64,000 bases of DNA from Prevotella sp. (GTDB lineage: Bacteria > Bacteroidota > Bacteroidia > Bacteroidales > Bacteroidaceae). The notes beneath the pieces are model-generated. The model worked only from the letters and a program-made list of their open reading frames with translations. It was not told where the DNA came from and did no database searches. Of this stretch, positions 28,292-37,367 are shown piece after piece. Location: the NCBI GenBank assembly GCA_016285055.1, contig JAEEPZ010000008.1:1-64000 (forward strand), read 5' to 3'. Made by a program: the position numbers and the translations under genes. Numbering within the stretch: position 1 is the stretch's first letter; each line of letters opens with the position of its first letter.

Positions 28292-28702
28292 ATGACAATA
28301 GACGAAAGACAAGACGAGATCATCGCGGAGTTCGAGGAACTGGACGACTGGATGGACCGCTACCAGCTGCTCATCGACATGGGCAGCTCGATGGAGCCTT
28401 TAGCTGAGGAATACAAGACGGAACAAAACCTCATTGACGGTTGCCAGAGCCGCGTGTGGCTGCACGCCTCCAAGGACGATGAGGGTCTGCTGCATTTCAA
28501 GGCTGACAGCGACGCCCTCATCGTGAAAGGCATCATCAGTCTGCTCATCGGCATCCTGGACGGGCAGTTGGCAGACGACATCCTCCATGCCGACCTCTAC
28601 TTCATCGACCGCATCGGCCTGCGCGAGCATCTCTCCCCAACACGCTCCAACGGACTGGTGGCCATGGTGAAGCGAATCCACGATTATGCCTTAGTGTTAT
28701 GA
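28292..28702 (+). CDS. SufE family Fe-S cluster protein
   Basis: [48 protein letters not shown]. Confidence 0.92.
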   Translation: MTIDERQDEIIAEFEELDDWMDRYQLLIDMGSSMEPLAEEYKTEQNLIDGCQSRVWLHASKDDEGLLHFKADSDALIVKGIISLLIGILDGQLADDILHADLYFIDRIGLREHLSPTRSNGLVAMVKRIHDYALVL

Positions 28703-29730
28703 ACGAGTCCTTCAACATCCATGCTGCCCCCTCGCAGGGCGAGAAAGAATTTGAAAACGCGCTGCGACCTCTCACCTTCAGCGACTTTGCCGGTCAGAAG
28801 AAGGTGGTGGACAACCTGCACGTCTTCGTGGAGGCCGCCAAATATCGCGGCGAGCCCCTTGACCACACCTTGCTGCACGGTCCTCCCGGCTTGGGCAAGA
28901 CGACGCTGAGCAACATCATCGCCAACGAGCTGGGCGTAGGCTTTAAGCTCACCAGCGGCCCCGTCTTAGACAAGCCCGGTGACCTGGCCGGCATCCTCAC
29001 CTCGCTGGAGCCACGCGACGTGCTGTTCATCGACGAGATACACCGCCTGTCGCCTGTCGTCGAGGAATATCTCTATTCGGCCATGGAGGACTATCGCATC
29101 GACATCATGATAGACAAAGGCCCGTCGGCGCGCTCCATCCAGATAGACCTCAACCCGTTTACGCTGGTGGGCGCCACCACTCGCAGCGGACTGCTGACGG
29201 CTCCGCTCAGGGCGCGCTTCGGCATCAACATGCACTTGGAGTATTACGACCCTGAGACGCTCTGCGGCATCGTGGAGCGCTCGGCACGGCTGCTCGGCGT
29301 GCCCATCACCGAAGATGCCGCGCTGGAGATAGCCAGCCGCTCACGCGGCACGCCCCGTATCGCCAACTCGCTGCTGCGCCGCGTCCGCGACTTCGCACAG
29401 GTGAAGGGCAACGGAGGTATCGACACCGCTATCTCACAAGTCGCTCTCACGGCACTGAACATCGACAAGTACGGCTTGGACGAGATTGACAACAAGATCC
29501 TACTCACCATCATCGACAAGTTCAAGGGCGGTCCGGTGGGCATCACCACCATTGCCACCGCCATCGGCGAGGACAGCGGCACGGTGGAGGAGGTCTACGA
29601 GCCGTTCCTCATCATGGAGGGCTTCATCAAGCGCACGCCGCGTGGCCGCATGGTCACCGAGCTGGCCTACCGCCACTACGGCCGCAACCCTTACGGCGGC
29701 AATATCATGCAGCCCGACCTCTTCGGATAA
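28699..29730 (+). CDS. ruvB: Holliday junction branch migration helicase RuvB
   Basis: [61 protein letters not shown]. Confidence 0.98.
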   Translation: MNESFNIHAAPSQGEKEFENALRPLTFSDFAGQKKVVDNLHVFVEAAKYRGEPLDHTLLHGPPGLGKTTLSNIIANELGVGFKLTSGPVLDKPGDLAGILTSLEPRDVLFIDEIHRLSPVVEEYLYSAMEDYRIDIMIDKGPSARSIQIDLNPFTLVGATTRSGLLTAPLRARFGINMHLEYYDPETLCGIVERSARLLGVPITEDAALEIASRSRGTPRIANSLLRRVRDFAQVKGNGGIDTAISQVALTALNIDKYGLDEIDNKILLTIIDKFKGGPVGITTIATAIGEDSGTVEEVYEPFLIMEGFIKRTPRGRMVTELAYRHYGRNPYGGNIMQPDLFG

Positions 29731-29744
29731 ACCAGCAGGACGAT

Positions 29745-29877
29745 GGGGCCTATAGGCCTCATGGGTCTCATAGGTCCTATAGGTCCTATAGGTCCTATAG
29801 GTCCTATAAGTCCTATAAGTCCTATAAGTCCTATAAGTCTCATAAGTCCCATAAGTCCCATAAGTCCCATAAGCCCT
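29745..29877 (+). repeat. TCCTATAAG/TCCTATAGG 9-mer array upstream of coaD
   Basis: About 14 tandem 9-mers running into the start codon (ccctATGaaa). Confidence 0.95.
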
Positions 29878-30333
29878 ATGAAAACAGGAATATTCGTCGG
29901 GAGTTTCAATCCCTTCACAGCGGGTCACGATTCTGTCGTGACCAGAGCCCTGCCGCTCTTCGACCGCCTCGTCATCGGCGTCGTAGGCCAACAGGTGAAC
30001 AAACCCGGGCAGCCGTCGGCAGAAGAGCGGGCTGAGGCCATCCGCCGCATCTACGCCAACGAACCGCGCATCGAGGTAAAGCCCTACTACGGCCTCGCTG
30101 TGGATTTCGCGCGTGAGGAAGGCGCGCGATTCATTGTGAAAGGCGTCCGTTCCGTCAAGGACTTCGAATACGAGCGCGAACAGGCCGACGTCAACCGTCT
30201 CCTCAGTAACGGAGAGATAGACACCGTCCTGCTTTACGCCGAGCCTCACCTGGCCAGCATCTCCAGCAGCATGGTGCGCGAGCTGCAGCACTACGGGCAG
30301 GATGTTTCGCCATTTCTTCCTATAAAGAAATGA
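29878..30333 (+). CDS. coaD: Pantetheine-phosphate adenylyltransferase
   Basis: MKTGIFVGSFNPFTAGHDSVVTRALPLFD, ISSSMVREL. Confidence 0.95.
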   Translation: MKTGIFVGSFNPFTAGHDSVVTRALPLFDRLVIGVVGQQVNKPGQPSAEERAEAIRRIYANEPRIEVKPYYGLAVDFAREEGARFIVKGVRSVKDFEYEREQADVNRLLSNGEIDTVLLYAEPHLASISSSMVRELQHYGQDVSPFLPIKK

Positions 30334-30356
30334 GTACAAAGAATTATCATTACTCT

Positions 30357-30640
30357 TTTCAACTTTCGCAAGTTTTGGAGTTAAAGGAGTTAAAGGAGTT
30401 AAAGACAATAGCTATGCTATGGATTTCAACCCAGAGACAAAGGCTTTTTCATGGAGAGTCATTTGTCTTTAACTCCCTTAACTCCCTTAACTTCCTTAAC
30501 TCCCTTAACTCCTTTAACTCCTTTAACTCCTTTAACTCCCTTAACTCCTTTAACTCCCTTAACTCCTTTAACTCCCTTAACTCCTTTAACTCCTTTAACT
30601 CCTTTAACTCCTTTAACTCCTGAAAGTCGAAACTTGAATT
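30357..30640. repeat. 9-mer inverted-arm element C with core 30404-30467
   Basis: Left end caactttcgcaagttttggag, 9-mers, core, long tttaactcc array, right end ctcctgaaagtcgaaacttgaatt. Confidence 0.95.
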
Positions 30641-30658
30641 ACTATTTTTTCCAAAACC

Positions 30659-31087
30659 ATGATAAGCTATTCCGCTGAAAACGTAAAGATGCCCGCCATC
30701 AAGAAGCGCGACACGACGGCTTGGATCAGGCGCGTCGCCCAGACCTACGGCAAGAGGGTGGGCGAGGTTGGTTACCTCTTCTGCGACGACGAGAAGATAC
30801 TGGAGGTGAACCGCGAGTTCCTGCAGCACGACTATTACACCGACATCATCACCTTCGACTACTGCGAGGGTGACGTGCTGAACGGCGACATCGTCATCTC
30901 CCTCGACACTGTGCGCAGCAACGCCGAACAACTGGGCAAGGACTATGACGAAGAGCTGCACCGTGTCATCATTCACGGCATCCTCCACCTCTGCGGCCAA
31001 AACGACAAAGGGCCCGGTGAGCGCGAGCTGATGGAGCAAGCCGAGGATAAAGCTCTCGCCTTGAGGGAAGATGTAAAGAAATGCTAA
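30659..31087 (+). CDS. ybeY: Endoribonuclease YbeY
   Basis: HRVIIHGILHLCGQNDKGPGERELM zinc motif; YYTDIITFDY. Confidence 0.93.
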   Translation: MISYSAENVKMPAIKKRDTTAWIRRVAQTYGKRVGEVGYLFCDDEKILEVNREFLQHDYYTDIITFDYCEGDVLNGDIVISLDTVRSNAEQLGKDYDEELHRVIIHGILHLCGQNDKGPGERELMEQAEDKALALREDVKKC

Positions 31088-31120
31088 AATCAAGGCTGAC
31101 ACAAGTCAAAAACATGCACA

Positions 31121-31155
31121 AATGGCGCTGTGTGTGCACACAACGGCGTTTTTTA
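31121..31155 (+). terminator. Probable terminator after ybeY
   Basis: ggcgctgtgtgtgcacacaacggcg hairpin plus T6. Confidence 0.7.
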
Positions 31156-31262
31156 TGCAAAAAAACTTGCCCAAGTAAAAATATTTGTGTTACTTTGCAG
31201 CCGTTTTTGTAAATATCCCTTCAAAAGAAGGACATTATTAACACACTAAAAAAAGAAAAATC

Positions 31263-31499
31263 ATGTCAGAAATTGAAAGTAAAGTAAAGGCAATTATTGT
31301 AGACAAACTGGGTGTTGACGAGTCAGAAGTGAAGCCCGAAGCAAGCTTCACCAATGATCTTGGCGCTGATTCCTTGGATACCGTAGAACTCATCATGGAG
31401 TTTGAGAAAGAGTTCCAGATTTCCATCCCCGATGACAAGGCCGAAAAGATTGGCACCGTTGCCGACGCTATTGCCTATATTGAGGAGAACCAGAAATAA
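31263..31499 (+). CDS. acpP: Acyl carrier protein
   Basis: [51 protein letters not shown]. Confidence 0.97.
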   Translation: MSEIESKVKAIIVDKLGVDESEVKPEASFTNDLGADSLDTVELIMEFEKEFQISIPDDKAEKIGTVADAIAYIEENQK

Positions 31500-31509
31500 T
31501 AAAGTTGTG

Positions 31510-31604
31510 GTCCCCCCTTCTGCCCCCTAAGGGGGCTACTTTAGTTTTGTGAATAGACGATAAACTAATGTAGCCCCTTCAGGGGGGAGAAGGGGGGAGC
31601 CTTC
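31510..31604. repeat. GC-rich palindromic element, intergenic copy G2
   Basis: tccccccttctgccccctaagggggctac...aatgtagccccttcaggggggagaaggggggagcc. Confidence 0.88.
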
Positions 31605-31607
31605 ATA

Positions 31608-31793
31608 ATTCAACTTTCGCCAGTTTTGGAGTTAAAGGAGTTAAGGGAGTTAAAGGAGTTAAAGACAATAGCTTTGCTATGGATTTCAACCCAGAGACAA
31701 AGGCTTTTCATGGAGAGCCAGTTGTCTTTATCTGCCTTAACTCCCTTAACTCTTTTAACTCCTGAAAGTTGATTGAATGCGAAACTTGAATTC
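31608..31793. repeat. 9-mer inverted-arm element D with core 31664-31726
   Basis: Left end aattcaactttcgccagttttggag; right end ctcctgaaagttgattgaatgcgaaacttgaatt. Confidence 0.95.
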
Positions 31794-31805
31794 AATAATA
31801 ATACT

Positions 31806-33068
31806 ATGGAATTAAAGAGAGTAGTAGTAACTGGCCTCGGCGCTGTCACTCCAGTGGGCAATACCCCCGAAGAGACGTGGAAAAACCTCATCGACGGCGT
31901 CAGCGGTGCAGCTCCTATCACACAATTCGACACCACATTATTCAAGACCAAGTTTGCCTGCGAGGTGAAGAACCTCAACGTCAACGATTTCCTCGACCGT
32001 AAGGAGGCCCGCAAGATGGACCGCTACACACAGCTGGCTCTCATCGCCGCCAAGCAAGCCGTCGAAGACAGCCAGATGGATCTGGAGACCGTAGACAAAG
32101 ACCGCATCGGCGTGGTCTACGGCGTGGGTATTGGCGGCATCAAGACTTTTGAGGAAGAGGTGAAATATTATGGTCAGCATGAGGCTGACGGCCCGAAGTT
32201 CAACCCGTTCTTCATTCCTAAGATGATTGCCGACATCGCTGCCGGACAGATTAGCATCATGTATGGCTTCCACGGCCCCAACTATATCACGGCTTCTGCC
32301 TGTGCCTCTTCTTCCAACGCACTGGCTGACGCTTTCAACCTCATCCGTTTAGGCAAGGCCAACGCCATCCTGGCCGGTGGTGCCGAGGCTGCCATCTGTG
32401 CCTGCGGCGTGGGCGGCTTCAACGCCATGCACGCCCTGAGCACCCGTAATGACGAGCCCGAGAAGGCCAGCCGTCCGTTCAGCGCCAGCCGCGACGGGTT
32501 CGTCATGGCCGAGGGTGCCGGATGCCTCATCCTCGAGGAGCTGGAGCACGCCAAGGCTCGCGGAGCAAAAATCTATGCTGAGATGGTGGGTGCCGGCATG
32601 AGCGCTGACGCACACCACATCACTGCCTCACACCCCGAGGGACTGGGCGCCAAGCTCGTCATGCAGAACGCACTGGAGGACGCCAACCTGAAGCCAGAGG
32701 ACATCGACTATATCAATGTGCACGGCACATCGACACACGTCGGCGACATCTCGGAAGCCAAGGCCATCAAGGAAGTGTTTGGCGACGCTGCCTTCAAGCT
32801 CAACATCTCGTCAACGAAGTCGATGACAGGACACTTGCTCGGCGCTGCCGGTGCAGTGGAGGCTATGGCTACCGTGCTGGCCGTGAAGAACGACATCGTG
32901 CCGCCCACCATCAACCATGAGGAAGGCGACGACGACCCGGAGATTGACTACAACCTGAACTTCACGTTCAACAAGGCACAGAAGCGCACCGTGCGCGCCG
33001 CCCTGAGCAACACCTTCGGCTTCGGCGGCCACAACGCCTGCGTGGTGTTCAAGAAGTACCTTGCATAG
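31806..33068 (+). CDS. fabF: Beta-ketoacyl-ACP synthase II
   Basis: MELKRVVVTGLGAVTPVGNT, TASACASSSNALADAF, NVHGTSTHVGD. Confidence 0.97.
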   Translation: MELKRVVVTGLGAVTPVGNTPEETWKNLIDGVSGAAPITQFDTTLFKTKFACEVKNLNVNDFLDRKEARKMDRYTQLALIAAKQAVEDSQMDLETVDKDRIGVVYGVGIGGIKTFEEEVKYYGQHEADGPKFNPFFIPKMIADIAAGQISIMYGFHGPNYITASACASSSNALADAFNLIRLGKANAILAGGAEAAICACGVGGFNAMHALSTRNDEPEKASRPFSASRDGFVMAEGAGCLILEELEHAKARGAKIYAEMVGAGMSADAHHITASHPEGLGAKLVMQNALEDANLKPEDIDYINVHGTSTHVGDISEAKAIKEVFGDAAFKLNISSTKSMTGHLLGAAGAVEAMATVLAVKNDIVPPTINHEEGDDDPEIDYNLNFTFNKAQKRTVRAALSNTFGFGGHNACVVFKKYLA

Positions 33069-33072
33069 TGGG

Positions 33073-33136
33073 CTGTTTAGAGTTTAGAGTTTAGAGTTTG
33101 CTGCCGCCATTCCATGCGTGGCAGCAAACTCTAACT
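33073..33136. repeat. Heptamer plus gctgccgcc hairpin core, relative of the U32 insertion
   Basis: gtttagagtttagagtttagagtttgctgccgccattccatgcgtggcagcaaactctaac. Confidence 0.85.
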
Positions 33137-33140
33137 TGTT

Positions 33141-33240
33141 TTGTTCACGGCATGACACCAGACGGGAAAAGCAAAGGCCTGTACACTTCTCGCCGGCTTT
33201 CCGCGTGAACAAGTGCAGTGATGCCGTCAATACAGGAACG
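33141..33240 (+). ncRNA. Possible structured RNA between fabF and rnc
   Basis: ttgttcacg (33141) / cgtgaacaa (33204) and competing acggcat (33147) / atgccgt (33221). Confidence 0.3.
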
Positions 33241-33301
33241 TAAGAAAAAGACATGAATCATCCAAGCTAAACTCTAAACTTTTAACTCTAAACTGAGAAA
33301 T

Positions 33302-34399
33302 ATGACACTAACCGATTTCATAGAGCGCCTGCGCCTGCCTTTCCAGGACGACAAGGAGTTGCGCCTGTCGTTGAGGCAGATCATGGGTTTCTATCCGCAC
33401 AACATAGAACACTACAAAATAGCCCTGACGCACAAAAGCAGCGGCCAGCGCAACGACAAAGGCAAGCCCCTGAATAACGAGCGGCTGGAGTTCCTCGGCG
33501 ATGCCATGCTCGACGCCGTCGTGGGGCATATTGTCTTTGAGCGTTTCAAAGGCAAGCGCGAAGGTTTCCTCACCAACACCCGCTCGAAGCTCGTCAGTCG
33601 CGAATCGCTGGGCAAGCTGGCACACGAGATGGGGCTCGACGAGCTCATACAGAGCAAGGGCCAGCAGCAGCGGGCACACAACAGTTACATGGCCGGCAAC
33701 GCCTTCGAGGCACTCGTCGGAGCCATCTACCTCGACTTGGGCTACGATGCCGTGCGCCGTTTCATGGAGCAGCGCATCCTGAAGCAGATGGTGAACATCG
33801 ACACGGTGGCCTACAAGGAGGTAAACTTCAAGTCGAAGCTGTTGGAGTGGACGCAGAAGAACCGCGTCCGCATGGAATACCGTATGCTGAAGCAGACAAC
33901 CGACGACAAAGGCTCTCCCATCTTCGGTTTCCAGGTCTTCATTGAGGGCGTGGAAGGCGGCAAGGCTCAGGGCTACTCTAAGAAAGAGGCGCAGCAGCTG
34001 TCGTCGAAAGAGACGCTGGAGCGCCTGCGCCGCGAGCCGCAGTTCATCGACAGCATCTTCGCAGCGAAGTCTGAGCGCACGAAGATGGAAGAGGAGCCCA
34101 CCACGGCCGCTCCTAACATCGACGATTTCTCTGAAGCCCCGGTAGTGGCAGAAAGTCCCAAAGTCTCGAAGGCTCCAAAAGACTCTGTTGCCTCAAAAGA
34201 CCCTGTTGCCTCAAAAGGCTCAGCTGCTTCAAAAGGCTCAGCTGCTTCAGTTGCTCCTAAAGTCGTGGAAGCCCCGGAAGCTGCAGCTGCCGATGATGGC
34301 GACGAGTTTGACCTCTCTGACATCACGCACAATCCTGCGGAGCTGTCAAAGGAGGAAATCATTGCCGCCGCAGAAGCCGCTGCCTTCGCTGAACAATAA
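33302..34399 (+). CDS. rnc: Ribonuclease III with long Ala/Ser/Lys-rich C-terminal tail
   Basis: NNERLEFLGDAMLDAVVGHIVF, NAFEALVGAIYLDLG, dsRBD-like region, low-complexity tail. Confidence 0.94.
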   Translation: MTLTDFIERLRLPFQDDKELRLSLRQIMGFYPHNIEHYKIALTHKSSGQRNDKGKPLNNERLEFLGDAMLDAVVGHIVFERFKGKREGFLTNTRSKLVSRESLGKLAHEMGLDELIQSKGQQQRAHNSYMAGNAFEALVGAIYLDLGYDAVRRFMEQRILKQMVNIDTVAYKEVNFKSKLLEWTQKNRVRMEYRMLKQTTDDKGSPIFGFQVFIEGVEGGKAQGYSKKEAQQLSSKETLERLRREPQFIDSIFAAKSERTKMEEEPTTAAPNIDDFSEAPVVAESPKVSKAPKDSVASKDPVASKGSAASKGSAASVAPKVVEAPEAAAADDGDEFDLSDITHNPAELSKEEIIAAAEAAAFAEQ

Positions 34400-34508
34400 T
34401 ACTAACCAAGCCGTGCGCATGGCGGTTCTACCGTCTGCAGCATCTCTCCCCAACCTTATACCTGGCGGCAATCCCGCCAGGTTTTCCAAAAACAACTACT
34501 GAGAAAAC

Positions 34509-37364
34509 TTGAGACACTATCAGCTAACCCTCCTCTCACTCTTCATCGCTCTCGCCACGCTGGCCGACGACAGGCGTGACTGGGAGAATGTTGCTGTGTT
34601 ACATGTCAACCGTGAACCGGCACGTGCCTACTTCATCCCTTACGGCGAGACCCCCGGCGACCGTACGCTCTTGCTCAATGGCGACTGGAAGTTCCGCTGG
34701 ACGAAGACACCCGAGGAACGCATATCGTCGTTTTACCGCACTGACTTCGACGCCTCATCGTGGGACACCTTCACCGTTCCTGCCAACTGGGAGGTGAACG
34801 GCTACGGCACGCCCATCTACGTCTCTGCCGGCTATCCCTTTAAGATTGACCCGCCCTATGTCACCCGTGAGCCGAAAAAAGATTGGACCACCTATGAGGA
34901 GCGCAATCCTACGGGCCAATACCGCCGCACTTTCACCCTGCCCGATGACTGGGGGTGCAGTCCGGTATGTCGTGATACCATCGCAACAAACAAAAACAAC
35001 GGCCAGACATTCCTCCGCTTCGAGGGGGTGATGTCGGCCTTCTACGTCTGGCTCAACGGCCACTATGTCGGCTATTCGCAAGGCTCGATGGAACCCTCAG
35101 AGTTCAACGTCACTCCTTATATTCAGAAAGGTGAGAACCAGATAGCCGTTGAGGTGTACAAATACAGCGACGGCTCCTACCTCGAAGACCAGGACTTCTG
35201 GCGCTTCGGGGGCATCCACCGCGACATTCTCCTCTACTATACGCCCGACATCCGACTGCGCGACATCGCCGTCAGAACCATCCCCGATGCCGGAGCGGCC
35301 CTTAACACTGCCCACGAGGGGCAAGGCCAAGGGTGGGAGCTGTGTCTCAATCCATCCTTCTCCGTCTACAACGGCGAGACGGGCGAGGGCTACCGCCTTG
35401 TCGCCACACTCTATGACGGCGACAGCCCTGTCTGCAGCAGTGATGTTGCGGCCAGCGAAGTCCTCGACCTTGACCATAAAGCGGCCCGCATGAACGAGTG
35501 GTTCCCGCAGCGCGGCCACCGTAAGTTCGAGCGCATGGCGCTACACGTCGACCATCCACGCCTTTGGAGCGTCGACCATCCCAACCTCTACGTCCTCCGT
35601 CTCCAGTTGCAAGACCAGGACGGCACCGTCATCGAGCAAGTCCATCAGCGCGTCGGTTTCCGCGACATTCGCATCCGTGGCGGCCAGCTGCTCATCAATG
35701 GTGAGCCCATCAAGATTCGTGGTGTCAACCGCCATGAGCATGACCCTCACCGTGGCCGCGTCATGACGGAGGAGCTGATGCTGAAAGACCTGCAGCTGAT
35801 GAAGGAAGCCCACATCAACGCCGTGCGCCTCGCCCACTATCCCAACTGTCCACGCTGGTACGAACTGTGCGATTCCATAGGCATGTATGTCATGGACGAG
35901 GCCGACTGCGAGACCCACGGCCTGCGCGGCACGCTGGCCTCAACGCCGGAGTGGGCCGATGCCTTCCTTGACCGCGCCATCCGCATGGCCGAGCGCGACA
36001 AAAACCATCCCTGCATCATCTTCTGGAGCCTTGGCAACGAGAGTGGCTACGGCCCCAACCACGCTGCCATGTCGGCTTGGCTCCATGAGTTCGACCCCAC
36101 GCGCCCTGTCCACTATGAAGGCGCACAGGGAGAGATGCCCAACGGTAGCGACCCTTCCACAGTCGATGTCATCTCCCGCTTCTATCCCCGCGTCATGCAG
36201 GAATACCTCAACCCCGGTATTCCCGAAGGCAGCGACCAGGAGCGGGCCGAGAACGCCCGTTGGGAGCGCCTCTTGGAGATTGCCGGGCGCGAAGGCGACT
36301 GGTGTACTTGGGTTGGCTCCGATGGCGGGCCGCGCCCCGTGCTCACCAGCGAGTATGCCCACGCCATGGGCAACGCCATGGGCAACTTCCAGGAGTATTG
36401 GGACGAAATCAACAGCCACCCGCGTATGCTGGGAGGCTTCATCTGGGACTGGGTAGACCAAGGCATCATCCGCGACGGCAAGGTGCTCTATGGCGGCGAC
36501 TTTGGCGACAAGCCTAACCTCAAGGCTTTCTGCCTGAACGGCATCGTGATGTGCGACCGCACTCTCACACCCAAATACTATGAGGTGCAGACGGTCTATG
36601 GAGGTGAGCAGACAGAGGCACGAAGTGAGAGTAAGGACAGGCCGCAGCCGTCCAAGAAGCAAGCGCTCACCCCTCACCTCTCTCTTCTCGCCTCTGCCAT
36701 ACGCCCGCAGGTCTTCCGTGCTCCCACCGACAACGACCGCAGCTTCGGCAACTGGCTGGCAAAGGACTGGCAGCGCTGCGGCCTCGACACGCTGACCATC
36801 CCCATGACGATGGAGCAGGACGGCAACGAGCTCACCTTTTCTTTCACCATACCCGACGGTCTGCCTGAGCTGCCGCGCCTCGGCATTGTCATTGAACTGC
36901 CACGCGAATACGAGCAGCTGACATGGTACGGCCGTGGCCCGTGGGACAACTATCCTGACCGCAAGGCTTCCTGTCCCATCGCCCTGTGGAAGAGCACCGT
37001 CAGCGAGCAGTACGTCCATTATCCGCGTCCGCAGGACAGTGGCAATCACGAAGACTGCACGCTCGTAGAACTGAAGACGAAGAAAGGCAAGAAGCTCCGC
37101 ATCGAGGCTGTCGACAGCGCTTTCTCCTTCTCCGCGCTCCCCTTCTCCGCCCAGTACATCGCCAGCAAGACTCACGACTACGAACTGGAAGATCAAGGCA
37201 AGACCTATCTCAGCATCGACTGTGCCGTCATGGGCCTTGGCAACAGCAGCTGCGGCCCCGGCGTGCTGAAGAAATACAGCATCGACAAAAGTAAGCAGCA
37301 CCAGTTGCGTATCAGAATCTATTCCAATACACGTTCATCCATCAACACAACCGTTAACCCATAG
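34509..37364 (+). CDS. GH2 beta-galactosidase-like, apparently lacking part of the central C-terminal domain
   Basis: RDWENVAVLHVNREPARAYFIPY, GVNRHEHDPHRGRV, LGNESGYGPNH, IRPQVFRAPTDNDRSFGNW. TTG start. Confidence 0.9.
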   Translation: MRHYQLTLLSLFIALATLADDRRDWENVAVLHVNREPARAYFIPYGETPGDRTLLLNGDWKFRWTKTPEERISSFYRTDFDASSWDTFTVPANWEVNGYGTPIYVSAGYPFKIDPPYVTREPKKDWTTYEERNPTGQYRRTFTLPDDWGCSPVCRDTIATNKNNGQTFLRFEGVMSAFYVWLNGHYVGYSQGSMEPSEFNVTPYIQKGENQIAVEVYKYSDGSYLEDQDFWRFGGIHRDILLYYTPDIRLRDIAVRTIPDAGAALNTAHEGQGQGWELCLNPSFSVYNGETGEGYRLVATLYDGDSPVCSSDVAASEVLDLDHKAARMNEWFPQRGHRKFERMALHVDHPRLWSVDHPNLYVLRLQLQDQDGTVIEQVHQRVGFRDIRIRGGQLLINGEPIKIRGVNRHEHDPHRGRVMTEELMLKDLQLMKEAHINAVRLAHYPNCPRWYELCDSIGMYVMDEADCETHGLRGTLASTPEWADAFLDRAIRMAERDKNHPCIIFWSLGNESGYGPNHAAMSAWLHEFDPTRPVHYEGAQGEMPNGSDPSTVDVISRFYPRVMQEYLNPGIPEGSDQERAENARWERLLEIAGREGDWCTWVGSDGGPRPVLTSEYAHAMGNAMGNFQEYWDEINSHPRMLGGFIWDWVDQGIIRDGKVLYGGDFGDKPNLKAFCLNGIVMCDRTLTPKYYEVQTVYGGEQTEARSESKDRPQPSKKQALTPHLSLLASAIRPQVFRAPTDNDRSFGNWLAKDWQRCGLDTLTIPMTMEQDGNELTFSFTIPDGLPELPRLGIVIELPREYEQLTWYGRGPWDNYPDRKASCPIALWKSTVSEQYVHYPRPQDSGNHEDCTLVELKTKKGKKLRIEAVDSAFSFSALPFSAQYIASKTHDYELEDQGKTYLSIDCAVMGLGNSSCGPGVLKKYSIDKSKQHQLRIRIYSNTRSSINTTVNP
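36602..36700. repeat. Degenerate heptamer inverted-arm element in frame in GH2
   Basis: gaggtgagcagacagaggcacgaagtgagagtaag ... ctcacccctcacctctctcttctcgcctctgcc. Confidence 0.65.
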
Positions 37365-37367
37365 CTC

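Noticed and set aside
29743-29877. N-terminal extension of CoaD (GPIGPI...PISPIS)
   Set aside because: Not annotated as part of the protein because CoaD normally begins at MKTGIFVGSFNPF; kept only as a finding.
30451-30678. ORF encoding (LTP)n
   Set aside because: Translation of the tttaactcc 9-mer array only; no evidence of a gene.
35940-37301. 453-aa minus-strand ORF opposite GH2
   Set aside because: Shadow ORF; no recognisable motifs, while the plus strand has clear GH2 motifs.
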